DNA of 6,517 nucleotides. It comes from Gemmatimonadota bacterium. Its GTDB lineage: Bacteria; Gemmatimonadota; Gemmatimonadetes; Longimicrobiales; Longimicrobiaceae. Both the position numbers and the translations under genes were made by a program. The DNA lies in the NCBI GenBank assembly GCA_019348475.1, contig JAHWJJ010000271.1:1-6517 (forward strand), read 5' to 3'. The notes below the pieces were generated by a model. The model saw only the letters and a list, made by a program, of their open reading frames with translations. It did not search any database and was not told the DNA's origin. Positions 1 through 4,608 of the stretch are shown here, one piece after another (positions within the stretch are counted from its first letter, which is position 1; every line of letters begins with the position of its first letter).

Positions 1-278
1 GGGTTGTAGATGAGCGCCTGCGTCTCGCCGCCCCAGCTCAGCACGTCCCACATGGTGCTGGTGGCGGCCAGCATGGCGCACGCGGCGTCCACGGCGTTGC
101 CGCCGCGCTGAAAGGTCATGGCGCCGGCCGTGGCGCCCAGCGGCTTGCCGGTGATGGCCATCCAGTGCCGCCCGTGCAGCACGGGCTTGGCGGTCTGCTG
201 CGCGTGCGCCGCCGCGGGCGCCAGCGCCGCGACGGCCAGGGACGCGAGGGTCAGGATGCGGCGGAGTCGGTGGATCAT
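1..278 (-). CDS. Gamma-glutamyltransferase family protein, N-terminus only (cut by window edge)
   Basis: The gene runs off the left edge; 92 complete codons are visible. Residues 1-27 form a signal peptide: a basic start (MIHRLRR), a hydrophobic Leu/Ala core and an Ala-His-Ala cleavage site before QQ, so the product is exported. After it come HGRHWMAITGKPLGATAG and then GGNAVDAACA at residues 59-68. That Gly-Gly-Asn-Ala-Val-Asp-Ala motif is typical of the N-terminal part of gamma-glutamyltransferases, which are Ntn hydrolases that move or hydrolyse gamma-glutamyl groups from glutathione and related compounds in the periplasm. Family knowledge suggests about 550-600 residues in total. The catalytic Thr that begins the small subunit lies outside the window, so activity cannot be judged; some family members act as acylases. 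The ATG at 276-278 is chosen because the signal peptide begins there. No clear Shine-Dalgarno precedes it. The gene is divergent from the toxin gene to its right. Confidence 0.85.
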   Translation of the reverse strand, partial: MIHRLRRILTLASLAVAALAPAAAHAQQTAKPVLHGRHWMAITGKPLGATAGAMTFQRGGNAVDAACAMLAATSTMWDVLSWGGETQALIYN

Positions 279-341
279 GGGTCGCGCGAGGTCAGCGGGA
301 GTCGGGCGCGGCACGGCGGGAGCGCCGGGCCGCGAGGGTGG

Positions 342-347
342 ATTCTA
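342..347 (-). promoter_or_regulatory. Possible -10 element (TAGAAT) for the transferase gene
   Basis: On the minus strand TAGAAT matches the sigma-70 -10 consensus at five of six bases. It would place a transcription start about 55-60 nt upstream of the transferase ATG. No convincing -35 hexamer is seen 16-19 nt upstream, so the call rests on one hexamer and its position. Confidence 0.25.
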
Positions 348-419
348 CGCTCCCTGCGAACCCCGAGCCATATCCTTTCCGACCCCCTCGATCCGCTTGC
401 CGCCACCTCGTCGAGTTTG

Positions 420-449
420 TTGCGCGGGGGGGTGTTGCGCCGTTAAACT
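420..449 (+). promoter_or_regulatory. Possible promoter for the toxin-antitoxin-like unit
   Basis: TTGCGC at 420-425 is followed after 17-18 nt by TTAAAC/TAAACT at 443-449, with a short leader of about 12-18 nt to the toxin ATG. A second TTGCGC lies at 435-440, inside the spacer. This is the only A/T-containing hexamer pair in the divergent gap 279-467. The match is partial, and no operator dyad for autoregulation was recognised. Confidence 0.3.
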
Positions 450-467
450 GGACGCTAATCTGGCCGG

Positions 468-743
468 ATGAGCGACTCATTCGAGTGGAACCCGGCGAAA
501 GCCCTTGCCAACGAGGCGAAGCACGGCATCTCCTTTGAGGAGGCCATGACGGTGTTCGCCGACTCGCTCGCGACCTGGGACCCGGACGTGGGCTCCTACT
601 CCGGCGAGGAGCGGTTCATCGCGGTCGGGAGGTCTTATCGCCAGCGGCTGGTGCTCGTCGTTTTCACGCTGCGCGATGGACGCATCCGCATCATCAGCGC
701 ACGCAGGCCCACGCCGCGTGAAGCAAGGGCTTATGAAAGCTGA
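468..743 (+). CDS. BrnT-family (DUF497) toxin-like protein
   Basis: The 91-residue protein has the full BrnT/DUF497 pattern. It opens with FEWNPAKALANEAKHGISFE (residues 5-24), continues with EAMTVFADSLATWDPD and the GEERFIAVGRS segment (about residues 46-56), and ends in the RIRIISARRPTPREARAYE signature (about residues 72-90). BrnT toxins are small ribonuclease-like proteins with a RelE-type fold that stop translation and are neutralised by a partner encoded just downstream. Length is normal for the family (about 90 aa) and the frame is intact, so the gene is probably functional. The ATG at 468 gives the family N-terminus; upstream CTGGCCGG is a poor ribosome site. The stop overlaps the next gene by 11 nt, which implies translational coupling. 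Some DUF497 proteins have no shown toxicity, so the activity is inferred from family and arrangement. Confidence 0.88.
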   Translation: MSDSFEWNPAKALANEAKHGISFEEAMTVFADSLATWDPDVGSYSGEERFIAVGRSYRQRLVLVVFTLRDGRIRIISARRPTPREARAYES

Positions 744-1299
744 GTACGAGGACGAGATGCTCCCTGAGTACGATCTTTCCAACCGGGGCCGCGGAAAGAT
801 CGCGACCTGGTTTACGGCGGAGGAGAGGGAGAGGTTGCTTCGCGAGGGCGCCGAAGGTGACGCCCGCGCATGGTACCGCTTCGCGCTGGAGCGCGTGCAG
901 GCGCTCGAGGCGGCGCTGTTCACGCGCAAGGTGATCACGGCACCGGTTGCGGACATACGAGCTGCCGGTTCTCGCACCGGCCAGCCGTTCACCGCGCTGG
1001 TTCGCCTCGTCGGGGAGATCGATCGCGGCGCCGGGCTCCCGGACAGCCTTCGCCGGCGCCTGGGCGAGCTCGCGGAGGAGTGCCGGTGGGCGGCTGATCA
1101 CCGCCAGGAGGGCACCGAAGGCACGCCGCCCGAGCGCCTTGCGCACGTGGAGCGCCTGGAGCGGATCGGGCGCGAGGCGGAGGCGCTGAAGGCGGCCGTC
1201 GACCAGTCGACCCAGCAGCACCTGGCCCGCAGCGGCATGTCGCAGCGGGAGATCGAACGCACGACGGAGGAGACGGCGAGGCTCTGGCTGGCGGCCTGA
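733..1299 (+). CDS. Antitoxin-like protein with a long C-terminal extension
   Basis: The 188-residue product begins inside the end of the BrnT-like gene. Residues 8-22 read EMLPEYDLSNRGRGK without the first residue, i.e. an acidic EYD-S-x(2-3)-RGK motif that I recognise from the N-termini of small antitoxins paired with DUF497/BrnT and similar toxins. Those antitoxins are usually 70-100 aa. Here the motif is followed by about 165 further residues: predicted helices with WFTAEERERLLREGAEGDA (27-45), AWYRFALERVQALEAALFTR (46-65) and a charged helical tail (about 135-188). I do not recognise this tail as a known DNA-binding or toxin-binding domain. There is no membrane segment or signal peptide. 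The ATG at 733 has AAGGG at 725-729 upstream; the in-frame ATG at 757 (MLPEYD) with GAGGA at 748-752 is a credible alternative. An open frame extends back to 676 but would lie deep in the toxin gene. The role as cognate antitoxin is inferred from motif and position. Confidence 0.62.
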   Translation: MKAEYEDEMLPEYDLSNRGRGKIATWFTAEERERLLREGAEGDARAWYRFALERVQALEAALFTRKVITAPVADIRAAGSRTGQPFTALVRLVGEIDRGAGLPDSLRRRLGELAEECRWAADHRQEGTEGTPPERLAHVERLERIGREAEALKAAVDQSTQQHLARSGMSQREIERTTEETARLWLAA

Positions 1300-1317
1300 T
1301 CGACGTGACCCCAACCG

Positions 1318-1376
1318 GACGCCGCGCGACGGAGAAGATCTCCGGCGCGCGGCGTCTCCGTTCATTAAGATTTTTT
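1318..1376 (+). terminator. Long hairpin with offset T-run, terminator-like
   Basis: GACGCCGCGCG (1318-1328) pairs perfectly with CGCGCGGCGTC (1346-1356). Inside, after one A/G mismatch, CGGAGA (1330-1335) pairs with TCTCCG (1339-1344) around an AGA triloop. That gives 17 pairs in 39 nt, 18 nt downstream of the antitoxin-like stop codon. A run of six T (1371-1376) follows, but 14 nt past the stem, which is not the classical intrinsic-terminator geometry. A second TCTCCGT at 1355-1361 can pair instead with ACGGAGA at 1329-1335 and would move a weaker stem closer to the T-run. It may end the toxin unit's transcript or act as an RNA 3'-end stabiliser. Confidence 0.4.
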
Positions 1377-1406
1377 CCGATCCGGGGTCAGAGCGGCCGG
1401 CTGATC

Positions 1407-1418
1407 GGCAAATTTGCC
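1407..1418. repeat. 12-bp perfect palindrome (possible operator)
   Basis: GGCAAATTTGCC is a perfect 12-bp dyad with an AT core in an otherwise GC-rich gap, about 195 nt upstream of the DoxX start. Such a dyad suits a dimeric DNA-binding protein, but no regulator gene is adjacent and no second copy was noticed in the window. Confidence 0.25.
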
Positions 1419-1613
1419 CGGTTTGTGCCCACACGTGGCGCGTCAGGGACGCCCCCCAACCGCTTTCCGCCCGGCGTGACATCCGCGAGCCGCCATCGTG
1501 AAGGGGGCGCGGCGCGGCGGCGGCGCCCCAGGGCGGTCGCGGCAGAACCGGCGCAGGTGGAACGTTCCGCACCGATCACCCCCGCCGGCCCTCTTGACGC
1601 ATCGAAAGATCCC

Positions 1614-2069
1614 ATGCCCTCACCCACGGCCTGGCTGGAGCGCAACAGCGCGCTTGGCGTGCCGCTGTTCCGGCTGTTCCTGGGCGCGACCCTCGTATAC
1701 GGAACGCAGGACAACGTGTTCAGCCGCGAACGGATGCTCGAGTTCAGCGAGTTTCTCGCGGGGAACGGCTTTCCCGCCCCGCTGTTCAACGCGCACCTTT
1801 CGGCGTTCGCGCAGTTCGTCTGCGGGCTGCTGATCGCGGCGGGCGCCGCCACGCGGCCCGCGGCGGCGGTGATGGTGGTGAATTTTGCCGTAGCCCTGTG
1901 GATGGTGCACCGCAACCTGCCGTTCAGCGCCAACATCGCGCCGCAAGCCATGTTCTTTGGGTCGCTCCTCCTGGTGTTCCACGGCGCCGGCGCGTTTTCC
2001 GTCGCTGCGCCGCTGCAGCGGCGCGCGCGATCCAGCCCCGCGGGCTCTCTCGCCGGCAGCCGGTCTTGA
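1614..2069 (+). CDS. DoxX-family membrane protein
   Basis: The 151-residue protein matches DoxX/DoxD-like small membrane proteins. LFRLFLGATLVYG in the first helix (about 14-30) is followed by a short amphipathic stretch SREFMLEF-type (here SRERMLEFSEFLAGNGFP, 37-54), then helices at about 60-79, 82-98 and 109-131. The second helix carries the AQFVCGLLIAAGAATRPAA pattern typical of the family. The C-terminus (about 132-151) is basic and Ser/Arg-rich, so cytoplasmic. Family members are linked to quinone-associated redox, sulfur oxidation or oxidative-stress functions, but most have no defined substrate and none can be assigned here. The ATG at 1614 follows GAAAG at 1603-1607, a weak ribosome site, and begins just before the first helix. 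The gene stands alone on the plus strand and converges on the sigma/anti-sigma genes. Confidence 0.8.
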   Translation: MPSPTAWLERNSALGVPLFRLFLGATLVYGTQDNVFSRERMLEFSEFLAGNGFPAPLFNAHLSAFAQFVCGLLIAAGAATRPAAAVMVVNFAVALWMVHRNLPFSANIAPQAMFFGSLLLVFHGAGAFSVAAPLQRRARSSPAGSLAGSRS

Positions 2070-2070
2070 G

Positions 2071-2163
2071 TCAGTCACGGCCGCGCCGACCCTGTGGAAC
2101 GGACAGTCCGAAGGTGGCGTGCGCGATCTTCCCGTCCTGGATCTTCAGCGCCGCCTGAGGAAT
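2071..2163 (-). other. Short open frame of 30 codons, possible gene remnant
   Basis: In the convergent gap between DoxX and the anti-sigma-like gene, the minus strand encodes 30 residues, IPQAALKIQDGKIAHATFGL followed by SVPQGRRGRD and a stop 2 nt from the DoxX stop. An in-frame TAG lies just upstream and no start codon is present. The composition (a KIQDGKIA beta-hairpin-like stretch) looks more like protein than like random GC-rich sequence. It may be the tail of a decayed gene. I cannot name a family, and chance remains possible. Confidence 0.2.
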
Positions 2164-2269
2164 CTACTCCCCCGTGCTGGTGCTCGGGCGTCGCTGGAGC
2201 CCGGCTTTAGAGTGGAGGCGCAGCTGGGGAGACCCCCGGAGGCGTGGAAGGAACGTCGCCGCGCGGACA

Positions 2270-3238
2270 TCAGCCCCCGATCTGCCCCAGCAGCTGGCGC
2301 GTATGCGCGGCGAGGGCCGGCCAGTCCGGCTGGTCGTGCCCGGCGGCCGCGCGGATGGCGTCGATGGTGGCCCGCGTCTCGGGATCCAGCGAAGGCAGCG
2401 ACGCGGCGCGGTCCACGACCTTTTGCGAGGCGCGGGCGCGGAAGAACGCGGCGTCGCGCGCCTGCGCCGCGATCCGCGCGGCCTCGGCCCACGCGCCGAG
2501 GGCGAAGAGGTCCTCGTCCACGAACGTCGCGACGGTCTCGCGCCCGTCCTCCAGCAGATCCGCCAGGCCGTCGCGCGGCTGGCCGGCGCGCGCGCCGATC
2601 TCGCGGTAGGTGCGCACCACCGGTCCCGACGCCGGCACGGGGCCCAGCATTTCCACGATCTGCGCCGCGAGCAGCTGCGCCTGCTCGGCATCCCGCGCGG
2701 CGACGGCGAGCTCGAGGTCCAGGTGCAGCGCGCCCAGCCGCGCGGCGCGGGCCTGGTCCGTCAGCGGGTCGCCTGCGCCGCGGGTCACGCGCCACGGGCG
2801 CTGCTCCGTCCAGCCGGCGGGGAGGCCGGCTTCGCGCGCCGACAGCAGCGCGGCGAAGTCGCCGGCATCGGCGGGGCCGCGGCGCGAGAGGGCGAGCGGA
2901 ACCAGCAGCACGCCGGCGAGCACCGCCGCGAGCGCCAGCCACCGCGCGGGGGCGCGGCGCCACCGGGCCGCGGTGGAGGGTGGACGCAGCGGGACGACCT
3001 TCGGGTCTCGGCCGGTGTCCGCGCCGTCGTCGTGGGGGTGGCCGGCGCCGGCGGCATCGTCCGCCACCGCGGCGTGCTCACCTTCCAGATCGCGCAGCAC
3101 GCAGGCGGCGTCGGCCAGCAGCTCGGCGTCCGCATCGGAGTCCGCGAGGTGCGCCACGGCGTTGCCGCGCTCCTCCTCCGACAGGGTGCCGTCGAGAAAG
3201 CGCGCGAGGTCGTTTTCGTCCATGTGGGGTTGGCTCAC
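2270..3238 (-). CDS. Single-span anti-sigma-like membrane protein
   Basis: The 322-residue protein lies directly downstream of the sigma factor gene. Residues 6-50 (MDENDLARFLDGTLSEEER, then AHLADSDADAELLADAACVL) resemble the N-terminal helices of zinc-finger anti-sigma factors. The usual His-x3-Cys-x2-Cys ligands are not there: the expected Cys positions read Ser-Asp-Ala-Asp. A charged, His/Asp-rich linker (51-99) leads to one membrane helix (100-117, WLALAAVLAGVLLVPLAL), and an Ala-rich helical C-terminal domain of about 200 residues follows, probably outside the cytoplasm. That domain has helical pairs reminiscent of TPR-like folds but no clear repeat. By position and topology it should hold the sigma factor at the membrane until a signal arrives. 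The start is GTG at 3238, with GGAGGGAG at 3246-3253 spaced 7 nt away; the ATG five codons later has no such site. A sensor or scaffold role without sigma binding cannot be excluded. Confidence 0.66.
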   Translation of the reverse strand: MSQPHMDENDLARFLDGTLSEEERGNAVAHLADSDADAELLADAACVLRDLEGEHAAVADDAAGAGHPHDDGADTGRDPKVVPLRPPSTAARWRRAPARWLALAAVLAGVLLVPLALSRRGPADAGDFAALLSAREAGLPAGWTEQRPWRVTRGAGDPLTDQARAARLGALHLDLELAVAARDAEQAQLLAAQIVEMLGPVPASGPVVRTYREIGARAGQPRDGLADLLEDGRETVATFVDEDLFALGAWAEAARIAAQARDAAFFRARASQKVVDRAASLPSLDPETRATIDAIRAAAGHDQPDWPALAAHTRQLLGQIGG

Positions 3239-3245
3239 CGCATTT

Positions 3246-3253
3246 CTCCCTCC
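3246..3253 (-). promoter_or_regulatory. Ribosome binding site fixing a GTG start
   Basis: GGAGGGAG on the minus strand is a near-perfect Shine-Dalgarno located 7 nt before the GTG at 3238. It favours that start over the ATG at 3223, which lacks a site. An ATG inside the spacer (3243) leads to a stop after two codons and is not used. Confidence 0.7.
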
Positions 3254-3298
3254 AGGTGCGTGCCCTGATCCGGTTGGATGGACACGGAACCCCCGAAT

Positions 3299-3314
3299 CC
3301 CGCCGCAAGGCGGG
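3299..3314 (-). other. Intercistronic hairpin between sigma and anti-sigma-like genes
   Basis: Immediately after the sigma stop codon, the minus strand reads CCCGCC-TTGC-GGCGGG, a perfect 6-bp G/C stem with a 4-nt loop. No T-run follows, so it is not a full terminator. It could pause polymerase, protect the upstream message or lower expression of the downstream gene relative to the sigma gene. Confidence 0.4.
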
Positions 3315-4121
3315 TCACGGTGGCAGTTCCCCCAGAAAATCGCGCAGATGCTCCGGCTGCACCCCTTCCGCCGGCAGCTCGCGCCGCAGCTGGCCCAGGA
3401 TGCGCTCGATGCGCCGGTACAGCGGCTTCTGCGGCAGATCGAGCGCGCGCGCCACGTCGGCCACGCTGGACCCCTTCCAGTACACCAGGTGGATGATGAG
3501 CCGGTCCTCGTCCGGCAGGCGCGCCATCACCCGCTCCAGCGCGCCGAGCACCGTCCGCCGCGTCTGCTCGGCCTCCTGCTCGGCGACGCGCTCCTCGGCG
3601 GAGGACGCGGCGGGGAGGGCGGCCAGCGGGGCGTCGCCCGCCGGGGACGGGCGCAGGGGACCGCGCACGGGGAGCGCGGCCAGCGCGGCGGCCAGCTGCC
3701 CGTCCGTCATCTCCGTCTCTCCCGAGGCCCGCAGGGTGCGGGCCGCCTGGTCCAGGGTGCACCCGTCGCGATAGACCAGCGTCTCCAGCCGCACGGCCAC
3801 CGGACCCGCCCGCAGCGCCGCCGCGGAGGGGCGCCACCGCCCCCAGTGGCCCGCCCGGTAATCGCGGAACAGCGCGGCGACCACCACCACCAGGTACGTG
3901 CGGATGGAGCTGTCGCCCCGGAACTTGCGCAGCGGTGCGTAGTCGTCCTCCATCAGGCGCAGCTTGACCCACGAGCACACGTCCTCCGCCTCGGCGCCGG
4001 CCAGCCCGTAGCGGCGGCAGAGCGAGGCGGCGCTCCGCTCGATCCATTCGAGGTTGGCGAGAAAAAGCGCTTCGGCCTTCTGGCGCTCCGGCACTTCTTC
4101 CGTGTCCCCGCCTGGCGGCAT
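3315..4121 (-). CDS. Sigma-70 family RNA polymerase sigma factor, ECF-like with long linker
   Basis: The 268-residue protein has the two DNA/polymerase-binding parts of an ECF-type sigma factor. Region 2 spans about 18-92, with the region 2.1-2.2 helices (WIERSAASLCRRYGL, then AEDVCSWVKLRLMED) and KFRGDSSIRTYLVVVVAALF at 66-85. Region 4 spans about 186-250, with ALERVMARLPDEDRLIIHLV and a helix-turn-helix at about 215-243 (SSVADVARALDLPQKPLYRR). Between them is an unusually long linker of about 95 residues, against 20-50 in most ECF factors, containing YRDGCTLDQAARTLRASG (117-134), a possible extra helix-turn-helix-like element. Regions 1.1, 1.2 and 3 are absent. The ATG at 4121 begins just before region 2, with only a weak GGGA upstream; the longer frame upstream adds no domain. 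It is followed by a membrane anti-sigma-like gene 76 nt away, as in signal-responsive sigma/anti-sigma pairs. The signal and regulon are unknown. Confidence 0.82.
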   Translation of the reverse strand: MPPGGDTEEVPERQKAEALFLANLEWIERSAASLCRRYGLAGAEAEDVCSWVKLRLMEDDYAPLRKFRGDSSIRTYLVVVVAALFRDYRAGHWGRWRPSAAALRAGPVAVRLETLVYRDGCTLDQAARTLRASGETEMTDGQLAAALAALPVRGPLRPSPAGDAPLAALPAASSAEERVAEQEAEQTRRTVLGALERVMARLPDEDRLIIHLVYWKGSSVADVARALDLPQKPLYRRIERILGQLRRELPAEGVQPEHLRDFLGELPP

Positions 4122-4236
4122 CAGAGTCCCGGTAAGTCGTGGAGTCTTGCGGTGCCGACAACCTACGCCGCACGGAGCCCTGCATCAACGCCACCGGACA
4201 CGCGGCGCCGGCGCATCGCTGCGCGGCCGCTGTTTC

Positions 4237-4264
4237 GACACGCTGCTCTGCGGTGGCGGTTTCC
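4237..4264 (-). promoter_or_regulatory. Possible ECF-type promoter upstream of the sigma gene
   Basis: Read on the minus strand, GGAAAC (4259-4264) is followed after 16 nt by CGTGTC (4237-4242). Many ECF factors use a GGAAC-type -35 and a CGTC-type -10 with 15-17 nt between them and transcribe their own gene. The start would lie about 105-110 nt before the sigma ATG. Both hexamers deviate from consensus, so this is only a candidate. Confidence 0.2.
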
Positions 4265-4385
4265 GACATCCACCCTGCCGCGCCTGGCCGCGTCCGCGCG
4301 ACGGTGGGAGCTTACGATTGAGGCAAAACGAGCGCCAGAATCCACCTGTTCTGCTGTATCTGGAAGCGGCCTGTCTCGCCAGGGC

Positions 4386-4403
4386 CAGCAGATTCAGCAG
4401 ATT
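4386..4403. repeat. Tandem 9-bp duplication
   Basis: CAGCAGATT occurs twice head to tail with no spacer. It sits 44 nt to the left of the large inverted repeat and may be part of the same inserted element or a simple slippage product. Confidence 0.5.
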
Positions 4404-4447
4404 CCTTCCGGTTCCCACGATGTCGTGTGCACCGCGAGCGAACGTCC

Positions 4448-4526
4448 GAGGACGCGGAGGAAAAAGGAGAGGACGCGGAGAGCTCGGTCTGTTCTCCGCG
4501 TCCTCTCTCACTTCCTCCGCGTCCTC
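4448..4526. repeat. 79-nt nested inverted repeat (REP/MITE-like palindromic element)
   Basis: The outer arms GAGGACGCGGAGGAA (4448-4462) and TTCCTCCGCGTCCTC (4512-4526) are perfect 15-bp complements. The inner arms GAGAGGACGCGGAGA (4467-4481) and TCTCCGCGTCCTCTC (4493-4507) are another perfect 15 bp. They are separated by a symmetric 3/3 internal loop (plus one G-U pair) and close on an 11-nt loop. The unit GAGGACGCGGAG appears twice on the left and, inverted, twice on the right, with a further CTCCGCGT trailing at 4524-4531. The resulting hairpin would be very stable on either strand. No T-run follows on either side, so it is not a standard terminator. Tandem (A)GAGG(A)CGCGGAG-like motifs resemble dispersed intergenic repeats in several large bacterial genomes; that resemblance is from memory. 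Confidence 0.75.
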
Positions 4527-4573
4527 CGCGTGATGCTTGGGGGGCCCTGCACAGAAGACCGGAGCATTGGGAT

Positions 4574-4600
4574 CAGAAGAATCTCCCGGCTTCGAGGGAG
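4574..4600 (-). terminator. Weak terminator candidate after the Ku operon
   Basis: On the minus strand, 8 nt after the stop codon of the second Ku gene, CTCCC (4596-4600) and GGGAG (4583-4587) form a 5-bp stem with an 8-nt loop, followed by ATTCTTCTG, in which five of nine bases are T. The position is right for ending the Ku transcript, but the stem is short and the T-run broken. Confidence 0.3.
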
Positions 4601-4608
4601 CGTCAGGG

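Larger units (their letters stand above)
1300..1613. other. Gene-free gap between the toxin unit and DoxX
   Basis: No convincing coding region is seen in this 314-nt stretch. It holds a 39-nt strong hairpin, an offset run of six T, a 12-bp perfect palindrome and a small GCGTC-AGG-GACGC stem at 1440-1452. The DoxX frame stays open back to a GTG at 1305, but the extra ~103 residues are Arg/Pro/Ala-rich with no recognisable fold, so it is treated as leader rather than protein. TTGACG at 1594-1599 is too close to the DoxX ATG to be its -35 element. Confidence 0.6.
4122..4608. other. 487-nt gene-free gap upstream of the sigma gene
   Basis: No convincing coding region is seen on either strand. From left to right it holds a weak ECF-type promoter candidate, a 9-bp tandem duplication (CAGCAGATT at 4386-4394 and 4395-4403), a 79-nt nested inverted repeat, and a small stem after the second Ku gene. 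The gap separates the Ku operon from the sigma operon on the same strand, so it should contain both a transcript end and a promoter. Confidence 0.6.

Noticed and set aside
694..1572. 292-codon minus-strand frame opposite the antitoxin-like gene
   Set aside because: It has Arg-rich composition with no motif, and it overlaps a plus-strand gene whose start and stop fit the toxin unit.
1594..1599. TTGACG as a -35 box for DoxX
   Set aside because: It is only 14 nt before the ATG, leaving no room for a -10 and a transcription start.
1305..1613. N-terminal extension of DoxX from a GTG
   Set aside because: It adds ~103 low-complexity residues not found in the family and runs through the hairpin and palindrome.
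2226..2237. GGGG-AGA-CCCC and nearby CGGGC/GCCCG stems as a bidirectional terminator between convergent genes
   Set aside because: The stems are only 4-5 bp and no T-run follows on either strand; expected often in GC-rich sequence.
3235..4269. 344-codon minus-strand frame in a second frame over the sigma gene
   Set aside because: The translation is Gly/Arg/Ala-rich noise; the sigma domains are in the other frame.
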